Assembly: GCA_937949945.1 (NCBI GenBank)
Contig: CALFEQ010000179.1
Span: 74,787-138,786 of the forward strand
Direction of reading: 5' to 3'
Source of the DNA: an uncultured Myxococcales bacterium
GTDB taxonomy: Bacteria; Myxococcota_A; Polyangia; Polyangiales; Polyangiaceae
DNA length: 64,000 nucleotides
Shown: positions 17,365 through 28,242 of the stretch, piece by piece
How the letters are laid out: the number at the start of each line of letters is the position of its first letter
Numbering within the stretch: position 1 is the stretch's first letter
Notes under the pieces: model-generated
What the model saw: only the letters and a program-made list of their open reading frames with translations
Databases searched by the model: none
What the model was told of the DNA's origin: nothing
Program-made: the position numbers and the translations under genes

Positions 17365-19013
17365 CGGAACTCGCTCCCCTTCACGACGTCGCCGAGCGTG
17401 TTGACGTCGAGCCAGCCGCCGCGCGTGTAGACCACGCGCACGGTCCTGCCGTCCTTGACGAGCCGCCGGAGCAGATCCGGCATCGAGAGCTTCGCGAGCT
17501 CGGCCGGCGGCATCGCCGAGAGCATGTCCGCGATGATCTTTCCGCCGGCGGCGCTCGTCTTGAGGATGCCCGTCCACTCGCCGGTGATGCCGGCGGCGTC
17601 GGGCGTCGTCGCCATGTCCTTCAGCGTGACGTTGCCGAGCAGCGTCTTGCGCGAGTGCGGCTCGCTGCAGATCGCCCAATAGGCCCGGCGCGGCCTCGCT
17701 TCGGCCTCCGCGTCGGCGGGGAGGGAGTCGACCGCGACGACGAAGTCGCCTTCGGCGTCGAGCAGCTCGTCGAGGACGTGCTTCTTGAAGAGGACGTCGC
17801 CGTACGAGACGAGGCACGCGGCGCCTTCGAGCGAGGACTTCGCCGCAGCGAGCGACGCGACCTCGCCCGTCGTCGCGTAGTCGTCGTTGTCGACGTACGA
17901 GGCGCCCGGCAGGTTCACGGTCTCCTTGGCGAAGCCGCGGACGACGACGAGGTCGCGCACGTTCGCCGAGCGGTACGCGTCGAGGATGTGGCCGAGGATC
18001 GGCTTGCCCGCGATCGGGACCATGCACTTCGGCTTGTCCTTCGTGAGCTCGCCGAGCTCGTCGCCGCGGCTCGCCGCGAGGACGATCCCGCGCGTGACCA
18101 AGCCTCCTTGCGGGAGGTACGTCTTCTCGGCCTGCTCGAGCTCGTGCTCGCCCTGGAGGCGGAAGACCTCGGCGAGGGGCGCGACGCGCTCCTCGACGTT
18201 CATGAGGCTCTGATCCTGGAAGATCTGCTTCGCCGTCGCCTGCATGGCCGCGAGCGCGGACCGCATGAGGTGGTTCGCCCAGATGACGATCTTGAACCCG
18301 GCCTCGCGGAAGACCTCCGTCGGGGTCGTGTAGTACTTCGTCGGGACGATCACGAGCGGGAGCCGGTCACCCCACTCCTTCTTGAACGCGAGGATCTCCG
18401 ACGCGTTCTTCTTGGAGGAGTGGATGAGGACGGCGTCGGCGCCGGCCTTGCGGTACGCCTCGCCGCGCTTCAGCGCCTCCTCGAGGCCGTGCCCGGCGAT
18501 GAGCGCCTCGACGCGCGCGACCACGACGAAGTCGTCGTCCCGCTGGGCCTCCTTCATCGCGCGGATCTTTCCGGCGAACTCCTCCATGTCCGCGAGCGGC
18601 TGCGCCGTGCCGCGGATGAAGCTGTTCGTCTTCGGGAACAGCTTGTCCTCGACGCACACGCCGGCGACGCCGCGCTGCTCGAGCTTGGTCACGAGGCGCC
18701 GCGCCGAGTTGAAGTTTCCGTAGCCGGTGTCGCCGTCGAGGAGGATCGGGACCGTCGTGGCGTCCGCCATGAACTCGACGACCTCGAGGACCTGCGTCCA
18801 GCTCGCCTCGTTGTTGTCGCGCACACCGAGCGACGCCGAGATCGACAGGCCGCTGCCCCAGATCCCCTCGAACCCGGCCTCTTCGGCGATCTTCGCCGAC
18901 AGCCCGTTGTGAGCCTCCATCAAGAAGTGGAGACCCGGTGCCTCGAGCATCCTCCTGAGAGCGGTCGTCTTGCGCACGCTCCCGGCCCGCTTGTCGTTGA
19001 CTGGTTGAACCAT
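17361..19013 (-). CDS. pepM: PEP mutase fused to a nucleotidyltransferase
   Basis: PEP mutase rearranges phosphoenolpyruvate to phosphonopyruvate, forming the C-P bond. Residues 15-300 are the mutase barrel with GIWGSGLSISASLG, LLDGDTGYGN and the diagnostic EDKLFPKTNSF (Glu122-Ser131 fits EDKxxxKxNS, which separates PEP mutase from isocitrate lyase relatives). Residues 305-550 form a second domain: GIVLAASRG, LTKDKPKCMVPIAGKPIL and NDDYATTGEVASL, resembling LicC/PntC cytidylyltransferases. Such mutase-NTP transferase fusions occur in other phyla. It is first in the operon, with a 323-bp divergent promoter region upstream. The ATG at MVQPVNDK is preferred; upstream residues are not family-like. 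Confidence 0.93.
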   Translation of the reverse strand: MVQPVNDKRAGSVRKTTALRRMLEAPGLHFLMEAHNGLSAKIAEEAGFEGIWGSGLSISASLGVRDNNEASWTQVLEVVEFMADATTVPILLDGDTGYGNFNSARRLVTKLEQRGVAGVCVEDKLFPKTNSFIRGTAQPLADMEEFAGKIRAMKEAQRDDDFVVVARVEALIAGHGLEEALKRGEAYRKAGADAVLIHSSKKNASEILAFKKEWGDRLPLVIVPTKYYTTPTEVFREAGFKIVIWANHLMRSALAAMQATAKQIFQDQSLMNVEERVAPLAEVFRLQGEHELEQAEKTYLPQGGLVTRGIVLAASRGDELGELTKDKPKCMVPIAGKPILGHILDAYRSANVRDLVVVRGFAKETVNLPGASYVDNDDYATTGEVASLAAAKSSLEGAACLVSYGDVLFKKHVLDELLDAEGDFVVAVDSLPADAEAEARPRRAYWAICSEPHSRKTLLGNVTLKDMATTPDAAGITGEWTGILKTSAAGGKIIADMLSAMPPAELAKLSMPDLLRRLVKDGRTVRVVYTRGGWLDVNTLGDVVKGSEFR

Positions 19014-19336
19014 TGACTGACCAACAAAGCAAAGCGCGAACCCATCGAGAGAAAGCTCGACAGAAGCCGCGCAGATCTCCGGAAAACGCCCTCGTAACAC
19101 GGGATCCACACATGCGCCTCCCCTGTGTGCCGCGTAATGCCGTACGCGCCTGCTCGGGCAATGATTTCGCAGCCTGCGAACCTCGCCGCGCGGTGAGGGA
19201 CATCGCCCGCAGCCGCTCGCGTAGGCGTTCCGGCGCCTTGGCCGGGGCCGCACGCGCCGCGCCTCCGGCGCGCCGGGGCCGGGCGCGTTCCGGGCTCGTC
19301 GTGCGGAGATGGAGATGACGAAGCTCTGACCGAAGG
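19014..19336. other. Divergent promoter region of the phosphonate operon
   Basis: No gene is visible in these 323 bases. A GC-rich palindromic stretch (GGGGCCGCACGCGCC..GGCGCGCCGGGGCC) lies around 19240-19280. The promoters for pepM and the metallophosphoesterase gene should both be here; none could be assigned with confidence. Confidence 0.4.
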
Positions 19337-20905
19337 GTGACGGAACCGCGCGCGCCTCGCGGTCATCATCTCTGGGTGACTCGGCCTCGACCGACCGAGA
19401 GCCTGCTCGTCTTCTCGGACGTGCACCTCGGAAGCGACCTCAACGACAGTGGGCCGAGCGTGCCTCGGTCCACCGCCATCGACCGCGACCTCGCTGCGCT
19501 GCTCGCGCACTACCGCAACACGCCGCCGCCGGCCGATCGCTGGCGGCTCGTCATCGCGGGAGACTTCGTCGACTTCGTCGGCATGTCCATCGACCCCCCC
19601 GACGGTGGTGAGCTCGTCACCGAGCCGACGCCCGCGGAGCGCCGCATCGGCCTCGGCGGCGCCGAGGATCACGTTCGCTGGAAGCTGAAGCGAGCGGCCG
19701 CGCGCCATTCCGAGGTCTTCGCCGAGCTCGCCGCGTTCCTCGAGGCGGGCAACGCGATCACGTTCATCCAGGGCAACCACGATCTAGAGATGCACTGGGA
19801 GAGCGTCCGCGACGACTTCCGCGCGCTTCTGACCGACGATCCCGAGGCGGCGGCGCGCGTCGAGTTCGAGCCGTGGTTCTTCCATCGTGAAGGGCTCGTC
19901 TTCGTCGAGCACGGCCACCAGTACGATCCGTTCTGCGCGACGCCCTTCGTGCTCGCGCCGCTCTCGCCCCGCGATCCGAAGCGCGTCCTCCAGTCCCTGA
20001 GCGACACGCTCCTGCGCTACATCGTGCGGCGCACCCCCGGCATGAAGGAGTACGGGCACGAGAACCGGGGCCTCGCGAGCTACATCTCGTGGGGGCTCAT
20101 GCTGGGCGCGCGCGGGACGGCGAACCTCTTCAAACAGTTCTGGGCCGCCGTCTTCGCTCTGTGGGACGTCGCGAAGGCGTACGGGACGGAGCTCGGAGAG
20201 CGGATCCGCGAAGAGCACGAGCGCCGTCTCGTCGCGCGTGCCGAGGCGTCGATGATCCCGCTCGAGCGACTGCGCGCGGCGCTCGCGCTCCACACCACGC
20301 CCATCGGCTGGACGCCGCGCGGCGTGCTCGCGAGCGTGATGCTCGATCGCCTCGCGGTCTTCGGCTGCATGGTGCCCACCCTCGGCGCGGTCGCTCTCTT
20401 CCACGACTCTCTCGGCGGCTACGCGATGCCGATCACCGGAGCGCTGCTCGCCGTCTGGGCCGTGCTCCACGTCTGGCTGTCACGCGGGCGGCCCGACGTC
20501 GATCCGGCCGCCGTCATGGGCGCGCGCGCGGGCGATCTCGCCAAGCTCTTCCCGTCGTCCTTCGTCGTGATGGGTCACACGCACGTGCCGACGACGAAGC
20601 CGCTCGGCGACGCCATCTACGTCAACCTCGGCTCGTGGGCCGAGGAGGAGCCGAGCGGCGACGAGAAGAAGCCGTACCGCGCCGCACGCACGCACCTCGT
20701 CATCCACGAGCGCGAGGACCGGCACGAGGCGCACCTCTGCGAGTGGCGGAGCGGCGAAGGCCCGCACACGCTGACCTCCCTCGTCCGTCCGCTCGACCAG
20801 ACGACGCGTGATCTCCGAGGAGAGAGCGGCGGTGCCGTTCGTGACGAGAGCGACGGGGCTCTCGAGCACGGACCGCTCGAGCAGAGCCCGCGCGTCGCGA
20901 GCTGA
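19337..20905 (+). CDS. Membrane-associated metallophosphoesterase
   Basis: The 522-residue protein has the calcineurin-like metal motifs in order: FSDVHLG (Asp28, His30), AGDFVDFVG (about 75), QGNHDLEMHW (about 147), an EHGHQYDPF site and VVMGHTHVP near 412, followed by NLGSW. A hydrophobic pair of helices at about 337-382 interrupts the fold before the last motif and suggests membrane attachment. Related LpxH and phosphoesterase proteins hydrolyse UDP-diacylglucosamine or other phosphodiesters, but the insert and length do not match LpxH, so the substrate is open. The GTG start is one reading; no better ATG exists upstream. It is divergent from the phosphonate operon, and a link to phosphonolipid turnover is only a guess. 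Confidence 0.82.
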   Translation: MTEPRAPRGHHLWVTRPRPTESLLVFSDVHLGSDLNDSGPSVPRSTAIDRDLAALLAHYRNTPPPADRWRLVIAGDFVDFVGMSIDPPDGGELVTEPTPAERRIGLGGAEDHVRWKLKRAAARHSEVFAELAAFLEAGNAITFIQGNHDLEMHWESVRDDFRALLTDDPEAAARVEFEPWFFHREGLVFVEHGHQYDPFCATPFVLAPLSPRDPKRVLQSLSDTLLRYIVRRTPGMKEYGHENRGLASYISWGLMLGARGTANLFKQFWAAVFALWDVAKAYGTELGERIREEHERRLVARAEASMIPLERLRAALALHTTPIGWTPRGVLASVMLDRLAVFGCMVPTLGAVALFHDSLGGYAMPITGALLAVWAVLHVWLSRGRPDVDPAAVMGARAGDLAKLFPSSFVVMGHTHVPTTKPLGDAIYVNLGSWAEEEPSGDEKKPYRAARTHLVIHEREDRHEAHLCEWRSGEGPHTLTSLVRPLDQTTRDLRGESGGAVRDESDGALEHGPLEQSPRVAS

Positions 20906-20978
20906 TCGCTCGCGGCGTCCGCTTCCCTCCACGATCGCTCACGACCGCGCGCCGAGCTCGCGGGCGGAGACGCCGAGC

Positions 20979-21401
20979 TCACGGGCGGAGCGCGACGAGC
21001 GCGGGCGCGACCTCGGTCCACGCGAGCGCGCCCGCGAGCCCGAGCGCGCCCGCGAGCGCGGCGAAGAGGACCGTCGCGCCGCGGTGGAACCTCGCCATGT
21101 GCTTCACCGTGAACAGGAACGGCAAGAGGCCCACGGCAGCGACGACGAGGAAGAACGGCGTTCCGATCCCGAGCACGGTCGCGGCGAGGAACGCCGATGC
21201 CGCTGCGAGCATCAAACCGACGCCCCAGGTGCGCTCGCAGAGCGCGGCCGTGGCTCCCAACGCCAGGGTCGCTGCGGCGAACGAAGCAGCCCAGCGGCCG
21301 GCGTGCCCGTCGCTCGCCATCGCAGAGCGGACGACCACGGCGAACGCGACGACGTCGGCGCCGAGGAAAGAGACGACGACGTGGAGCGGAAGCCGCGACA
21401 T
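20979..21401 (-). CDS. Small integral membrane protein
   Basis: The 140-residue protein is almost wholly hydrophobic with about four transmembrane helices (LPLHVVVSFLGADVVAFAVVV, then three Ala/Leu-rich spans) and a basic loop VKHMARFHRGA. No family was recognised. It is convergent with the metallophosphoesterase gene and divergent from mdh, so it is a single-gene unit. Amino-acid composition and consistent helix lengths support it as a true gene. Confidence 0.65.
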   Translation of the reverse strand: MSRLPLHVVVSFLGADVVAFAVVVRSAMASDGHAGRWAASFAAATLALGATAALCERTWGVGLMLAAASAFLAATVLGIGTPFFLVVAAVGLLPFLFTVKHMARFHRGATVLFAALAGALGLAGALAWTEVAPALVALRP

Positions 21402-21555
21402 GTTTTCATCGTCCCACTCCGCCGTCTTCCGTCAAGGTCATCGTCCGCGGGCGTCCGCCGGCGAACAGAGCCGTGACCGTCACCCTCTGCCGCGGGCCGG
21501 GGCTGTGTTAGAGAAGGCCCTCCCCAGACCCTGAGCACCGGACTAGAGGAGCACC

Positions 21556-22494
21556 ATGCCCACCCGCAAGAAGATCGGACTCATTGGCGCAGGCAACATC
21601 GGCGGCGAGCTCGCGCGGCTCTGCGCGAACAAAGAGCTCGGCGACGTCTTCCTCTTCGACATCCCTGCGAAGGAGAATTTCGCGAAGGGCAAGGCGCTCG
21701 ACCTCGAGCAGAACGGCGCCATCCTCGGCTACGACGCGAACATCAAGGGGACGGCGAACTGGGCCGATCTCGAGGGCGCCGACGTGCTCATCATCACGGC
21801 CGGCATCCCGCGCAAGCCCGGCCAGTCGCGTGACGACCTCGTCACGACGAACCTCCCGATCATCCGCGACGTCGCGAACAACGCGAAGAAGTACTGCCCG
21901 AACGCGTTCGCCATCGTCATCTCGAACCCGCTCGATGCGATGGTCTACGAGTACAAGCGCGTCACCGGCTGCCCGAAGGAGAAGATCGTCGGCATGGCCG
22001 GCGTCCTCGACTCGGCCCGCTTCCAGCTCTTCCTCGCGCGTGAGGCCGGCGTCAGCGTGAAGGACGTCCGCGCGATGGTCCTCGGCGGCCACGGCGACGA
22101 CATGGTCCCGGTGCTGTCGATGACGACGATCAACGGCGTCCCCGCGTCGACCCTCATCGCGAAGGACAAGCTCCAGGCGATCGTCGAGCGCACCCGCAAG
22201 GGCGGCGGCGAGATCGTCAACCTCATGGGCACGAGCGCGTACTACGCGCCCGCCACCGCCGCCGTCGCGATGGCGGAGGCCTACCTCCTCGACCAGAAGC
22301 GCCTCCTCCCGTGCGCCGCGTACCTCGAGGGCGAGTACGGCTACAAGGACCTCTTCATGGGCGTCCCCGTCATCGTCGGCGGCAAGGGCGTCGAGAAGAT
22401 CGTCGAGATCCCGCTCACCGAGGAGGAGAAGGGCATGCTCGCGAAGAGCGCCCAGAGCGTGCAGGCGGTCGTCGACATCGTGAAGAAGAGCTGA
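21556..22494 (+). CDS. mdh: Malate dehydrogenase, LDH-like type
   Basis: Mdh oxidises malate to oxaloacetate with NAD in the TCA cycle. The 312-residue protein starts with GLIGAGNIGGELA (the dinucleotide loop) and has ITAGIPRKPGQSRDDL with the substrate-binding arginines of the mobile loop. ISNPLDAMVY and the catalytic histidine in LGGHGDDMVP are also present. These mark the LDH-like malate dehydrogenases found in many deltaproteobacteria. GAGGAG lies just upstream of the ATG, an excellent ribosome site. A strong hairpin follows. sucC and sucD, the other TCA genes, are 1.2 kb downstream with one lipoprotein gene between, so they are a functional cluster but not a single operon. Confidence 0.95.
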   Translation: MPTRKKIGLIGAGNIGGELARLCANKELGDVFLFDIPAKENFAKGKALDLEQNGAILGYDANIKGTANWADLEGADVLIITAGIPRKPGQSRDDLVTTNLPIIRDVANNAKKYCPNAFAIVISNPLDAMVYEYKRVTGCPKEKIVGMAGVLDSARFQLFLAREAGVSVKDVRAMVLGGHGDDMVPVLSMTTINGVPASTLIAKDKLQAIVERTRKGGGEIVNLMGTSAYYAPATAAVAMAEAYLLDQKRLLPCAAYLEGEYGYKDLFMGVPVIVGGKGVEKIVEIPLTEEEKGMLAKSAQSVQAVVDIVKKS

Positions 22495-22510
22495 TCGCCG
22501 CTCGCAGCCG

Positions 22511-22558
22511 AATGACGAAGGCCGGGGCGCGTGTCGCGCTTCCGGCCTTCGTTCATTT
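22511..22558 (+). terminator. Hairpin terminator after mdh
   Basis: An almost perfect stem, AATGACGAAGGCCGG with CCGGCCTTCGTTCATT (one bulged base), has a 15-base loop and is followed by TTGG. It starts 16 bases after the mdh stop. Confidence 0.75.
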
Positions 22559-22579
22559 GGACAGGGAGATCGATATGGG

Positions 22580-22705
22580 TGCAGAATGCATCCAATCCTA
22601 CCGATTTCAGGATGTGTGCAGGGTGCATTCAATCCTACCGACGTCAGGATGTGTGCAGGGTGCATTCAATCCTGCCGACGTCAGGATGTGTGCCTGGTGC
22701 TTCCG
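22580..22705. repeat. 37-bp tandem repeat, three units plus a partial fourth
   Basis: The unit begins TGCAGGGTGCATTCAATCCT and ends CGACGTCAGGATGTG. Each unit carries a small hairpin, ATCCT and AGGAT around a 9-base loop holding GACGTC. Units two and three differ at one base; unit one has five changes; the last stops after 15 bases. There are no spacers between units, so it is not a CRISPR array. It lies between the mdh terminator and a lipoprotein gene. Confidence 0.9.
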
Positions 22706-22805
22706 CCGGCCCGGCGGGTGCTGGCGAAGTCACGATGATGACCCCATCGGCTGGCTGGCTTTCGTGAGGCTCTCTCTCTCGCCGAAGAGTGGTAGGGTCG
22801 GGGCG

Positions 22806-23537
22806 ATGTCGAGGCGTCTGCTCATCTTCCTTCTCGGCCTCCTCGGTTTGGTCGTCGTCGCCGCGAGCTGCTCGCATCCGGTGCAGCCCGTGCTCGAGGT
22901 GTCTCCGACCACGGCGACGCTGGTTCCGGGACAGACGTTGCAGCTCGTCGTGACGCGGCGGTTTCCGGGTGGGCCGATCGACGACGTGACCCATCGCGTG
23001 GTCTACACCTCGTCGAATCGAAACGTCGTGAGCGTCTCGAACGAGGGGCTCGTCACCGCCGGAGACGAGACGGGGAACGCCCTCGTCTGGATCGGCGACA
23101 CGTCCAGCGATGCGGTCGTGACGGCGACCTTCAGCGTCGTTCACGGCGTCGATGGCGGCGAGCGGGTTCTTCGCGCGATCGTGGTCACGCCGAACCCGGC
23201 CACCATCACGGCCGGGCAGACGCTGCAGCTGTCCGCGCACGGGGTCTTCAGCGACGGCTCGATGGCCGACATGACGAGCTCCGTCACGTGGAGCTCTGCC
23301 CGTGACGACATCGCGACCGTCGACGCGAACGGGGTCGCCACCGGCGTCGCCGCCGGTCAGACGACGATCACGGCGACCGCCCCCGCGGTCACCACCATCG
23401 CGGCCGACGGCGGGGCTGATGATGGTGGCGCGAGCGCCGGCGCGGCCGATGCCGGTGAGGCGGACGACGGTGGGGCCGCCGACGGCGGGGCTGCGTCCGA
23501 GCTGGTCAAGGGCTCGACGGCCGTGACCGTTCAGTAG
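22806..23537 (+). CDS. Lipoprotein with two bacterial Ig-like (BIG2) domains
   Basis: The 243-residue protein has a signal peptide (RRLLIFLLGLLGLVVVAA) and lipobox AASC. Two BIG2-type domains follow: VLEVSPTTATLVPGQTLQL to WIGDTSS, and AIVVTPNPATITAGQTLQLS to TTITATAP. Each opens with the usual PxxATLxxGQTLQL strand pair. The C-terminus is a flexible Ala/Asp/Gly linker (ADDGGAADGG) and a last strand TAVTVQ. BIG2 domains are found in surface adhesins and polysaccharide-binding proteins; here only an envelope location can be claimed. It stands alone between mdh and sucC. Confidence 0.82.
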   Translation: MSRRLLIFLLGLLGLVVVAASCSHPVQPVLEVSPTTATLVPGQTLQLVVTRRFPGGPIDDVTHRVVYTSSNRNVVSVSNEGLVTAGDETGNALVWIGDTSSDAVVTATFSVVHGVDGGERVLRAIVVTPNPATITAGQTLQLSAHGVFSDGSMADMTSSVTWSSARDDIATVDANGVATGVAAGQTTITATAPAVTTIAADGGADDGGASAGAADAGEADDGGAADGGAASELVKGSTAVTVQ

Positions 23538-23667
23538 GTCGTTCAGCCGAGCGGTGTTCGCCGTGACGTGGTAGCGTCGCGGGCCCCTACGTCTTCTTGG
23601 GGCCTGCACCCCAACGCTCCGTTGCGTCGCCCTCGGGCGACTCGGACTCACGTTTTTGGAGGGTCGC

Positions 23668-25778
<2,111 letters not shown>

Positions 25779-25810
25779 ACGACCCGCGCGCTCTCACGCG
25801 CGGAAGGTGC

Positions 25811-25860
25811 ATGCGGCGCCTTGGCCTTCGGGCCTTGGCGCCGTTCGCATTTCCACTTTC
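25811..25860. terminator. Bidirectional hairpin after sucD
   Basis: The imperfect stem ATGCGGCGCCTTGGCC pairs with GGCCTTGGCGCCGTTCGCAT around a TTCG tetraloop and is followed by TTTCCACTTTC. It lies 33 bases after sucD and about 150 bases beyond the stop of the convergent gene. Confidence 0.65.
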
Positions 25861-26007
25861 GATGTGACGATTGGACGACAGGGAGTACAGGGCGCCTTCC
25901 GCCCGCGAGAACCTCGCGCGCACGCACGACGGGCACGCCGACGAGCCGACGGCGCGCGCGCCTTCCGGCGTGGACACGCAGCGCGGTGTCCGCAGCCGCC
26001 AGCGGAG

Positions 26008-27621
26008 TCAGACGAGCCCCACCTCCGTCCGCTCGAGCGCCAGCTCGAAGTCGGCGACCACGCGGCGAGCCGCGTTGAGGCCGGCGACGCCGAACACGTT
26101 GCCGGCCGGAGCGCTGCCGCGGCCGCACGTGTAGAGGCCGCCGATGGGCGTCGTGGGCGCCAGCCGATCGCCGAAGACGAACGTGTCGTCGACGTGGCCG
26201 AAGTGGCCGCGCGTGATCCCGAAGTGCGCCTCGATCTTCTTCGGATGGTAGAGCACGGCGTCGACCACGAGCGAACGCGCGCCCGGCGCGAAAACCTCGA
26301 GCGCGTCGAGCAGCGCCGCGGTGAAGCGCTCCTCTTCGGCCGCCCACGTCGAGCCCGCGATGTCGTACGGAGCCCACGGCACGAGGAGCGAGGCGGAGTG
26401 ACGTCCTTCGGGATCGCGGAGCGACTCGTCGGCCGCGGACGAAAAGACGCACTCGATCGGCGGCTCCGCGGGGATGCGGCCCGCGCTCGCATCGGCGAAC
26501 GCGCGGCCGAGCGCGCGCACGGCGTCCTCTTCGCCGCCCGGCAGGAGGAACGTCGTCGCGCGGTGCTGTCCACGAGGCTCCGCGAGCGCCGCGAATCGCG
26601 GGAGCTCCGAGAACGCGACGACGAGCTTCGCGATCCCGCCCGGTCGGGCGAAGCCGTCGATGCGACGCGTGTACTCCGCAGGGAATCGCTCGGGGCCCAC
26701 GAGCGCGCGCAGGCGCCAGGGATCCGCGCTCGCGACGACGGCGCCGGTCTCGAGGAAGGAGCCGTCCGCGAGGACGACGCCCTTGACGGTGTTGCCCTCG
26801 ACCTCGATCTTCGTGACCGCTGCGCCCGTCACGAGCTTCGCGCCTGCGGCCTGCGCGGCTTCGGCGAGCGCGCGGGCCAGCGCGTTCGGTCCGCCGACCG
26901 CGACGGCGTCCCGCCCGCCCGTCGCGGAGAGCGCGGCGTGACGTACGAGCAGCGCCGCGCCGCTGCCGGGCGTGTCCCACGACGCGAAGGAGCGTCCGAG
27001 CGCGTCGGCCGCGAGCGCGGCCTTCAAGAGGCCGCTCTGGATTCCGAAGCGTGCGACGTACTCGGCGAAGCTCCCGCGGCAGAGCGCGACGAAGACCTCG
27101 CGCAGCGCCGGCCGTACCCACGCCTCGGCGACCTCCTCGACCGGCATCGGCGCGGCGAGCCACGCCGGCGCGAGGTCGGAGACGAGCGCGTCGAGCTCGG
27201 CGTGCATCGCCTCGAGAGCGCGCGCGTCGTGCTCCGACAGGACCCCGCCGCTCGCCGCGCGCAGGCCTTCGTTGCCCGGGCCCGCGAGCAGGAACCGGCC
27301 CGGCGTCGTCGTCGGGACGAACATCGACGGGTCGCGCGGCGCGAGCGGCAGCGTCACGCCGAGCTGCGCCTGGAGCTCGGGGGGCACGAAACCGATGCGG
27401 TGCGCGCCCGTGTACGCGGCGAGGCGCGGCGCCTTGGTGAACGGGTACTCCGTACGGTGGGTGCCGCCGAGGGCGGGCTTGTCTTCGACGACCTGAACCG
27501 AGAGGCCGGAGCGCGCGAGCACGAGCGCGCAGACGAGGCCGTTGACTCCGCCGCCGACCACGATGACGTCGCTCTCTTGCCGCGTCTCGGAGGAGTGCTC
27601 GGACGGAGGGCTCGCATGCAT
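26008..27621 (-). CDS. FAD-dependent oxidoreductase, phytoene-desaturase/PYROXD2-like
   Basis: The 537-residue flavoprotein starts with a short polar lead and the FAD-binding fold VIVVGGGVNGLVCALVLARSG (split here only by its turn). The KPALGGTHRTE segment follows, as in the CrtI/PYROXD2 group. AVGGPNALARALAEA and VASADPWRLRALVGP are mid-domain landmarks. The C-terminal FAD motif is GLYTCGRGSAPAGNVFG. This family includes carotenoid desaturases and retinol saturases. No carotenoid genes are nearby, so the substrate is unknown. The frame continues open upstream for about 590 codons, but that is a shadow of the ndk-dapE region. It is divergent from ndk. Confidence 0.85.
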   Translation of the reverse strand: MHASPPSEHSSETRQESDVIVVGGGVNGLVCALVLARSGLSVQVVEDKPALGGTHRTEYPFTKAPRLAAYTGAHRIGFVPPELQAQLGVTLPLAPRDPSMFVPTTTPGRFLLAGPGNEGLRAASGGVLSEHDARALEAMHAELDALVSDLAPAWLAAPMPVEEVAEAWVRPALREVFVALCRGSFAEYVARFGIQSGLLKAALAADALGRSFASWDTPGSGAALLVRHAALSATGGRDAVAVGGPNALARALAEAAQAAGAKLVTGAAVTKIEVEGNTVKGVVLADGSFLETGAVVASADPWRLRALVGPERFPAEYTRRIDGFARPGGIAKLVVAFSELPRFAALAEPRGQHRATTFLLPGGEEDAVRALGRAFADASAGRIPAEPPIECVFSSAADESLRDPEGRHSASLLVPWAPYDIAGSTWAAEEERFTAALLDALEVFAPGARSLVVDAVLYHPKKIEAHFGITRGHFGHVDDTFVFGDRLAPTTPIGGLYTCGRGSAPAGNVFGVAGLNAARRVVADFELALERTEVGLV

Positions 27622-27768
27622 CGGTCCAGGCTGTACCACGTCCTTGCAGTTTCCGGCGGCCGATCCTAAAGGGCTATCGCGTCGAGCCTCGCGGCTCGGC
27701 GACTTTCGAAGAAGAACAACCGGTCGACCTTTCGACCCTTGCCCTCGGAATCCCGCGCGGAGCAAACC

Positions 27769-28200
27769 ATGGCTGTCGAACGAACGCTTTCCATCATCAA
27801 GCCCGATGCCGTCGAGAAGAAGAAGGCTGGCGCCATCCTCGCGATGCTCGAGGAGGCCGGTTTCAACATCATCGCGTGCAAGCGCATCCACCTCACGCGT
27901 GCGATGGCGGAGGGCTTCTACGCGGTCCACAAGGAGCGTCCGTTCTTCGGCGAGCTCGTGGAGTTCATGACCCGCTCGCCCGTGTTCGTCTCCGTGCTCG
28001 AGCGCGAGGACGCCGTCGCCCACTACCGCAAGGTCATGGGTGCGACCGATCCGGCGAAGGCGGAGGCGGGGACGATCCGCAAGCTCTACGGCACGAACGT
28101 CGGCGAGAACGCGGTCCACGGCTCGGACTCGCTCGAGAACGCGAAGAAGGAGATCGCGTTCTTCTTCCCGGCGTACGAGGTCGCGCCCGAGGCGGGCTGA
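27769..28200 (+). CDS. ndk: Nucleoside diphosphate kinase
   Basis: Ndk balances NTP pools by transferring phosphate through a histidine. The 143-residue protein is full length, with ERTLSIIKPDAV at the start, GFYAVHKERPFF and SPVFVSVLERE. The catalytic site is NAVHGSDS, where His is the phospho-acceptor. The C-terminus ends FFFPAYEV. The ATG of MAVERT is the normal start. It is followed after 42 bases by dapD on the same strand. Confidence 0.97.
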   Translation: MAVERTLSIIKPDAVEKKKAGAILAMLEEAGFNIIACKRIHLTRAMAEGFYAVHKERPFFGELVEFMTRSPVFVSVLEREDAVAHYRKVMGATDPAKAEAGTIRKLYGTNVGENAVHGSDSLENAKKEIAFFFPAYEVAPEAG

Positions 28201-28242
28201 TCGGCTCTTCGACGAGACTCGACGAGACGGGAGCGTACCGAG

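Noticed and set aside
13296..19013. Phosphonate degradation operon
   Set aside because: phnW alone can be catabolic, but PEP mutase and phosphonopyruvate decarboxylase are biosynthetic and no phosphonatase, C-P lyase or transporter is present.
22580..22705. CRISPR array
   Set aside because: The 37-bp units abut each other with no spacers and no cas genes are in the window.
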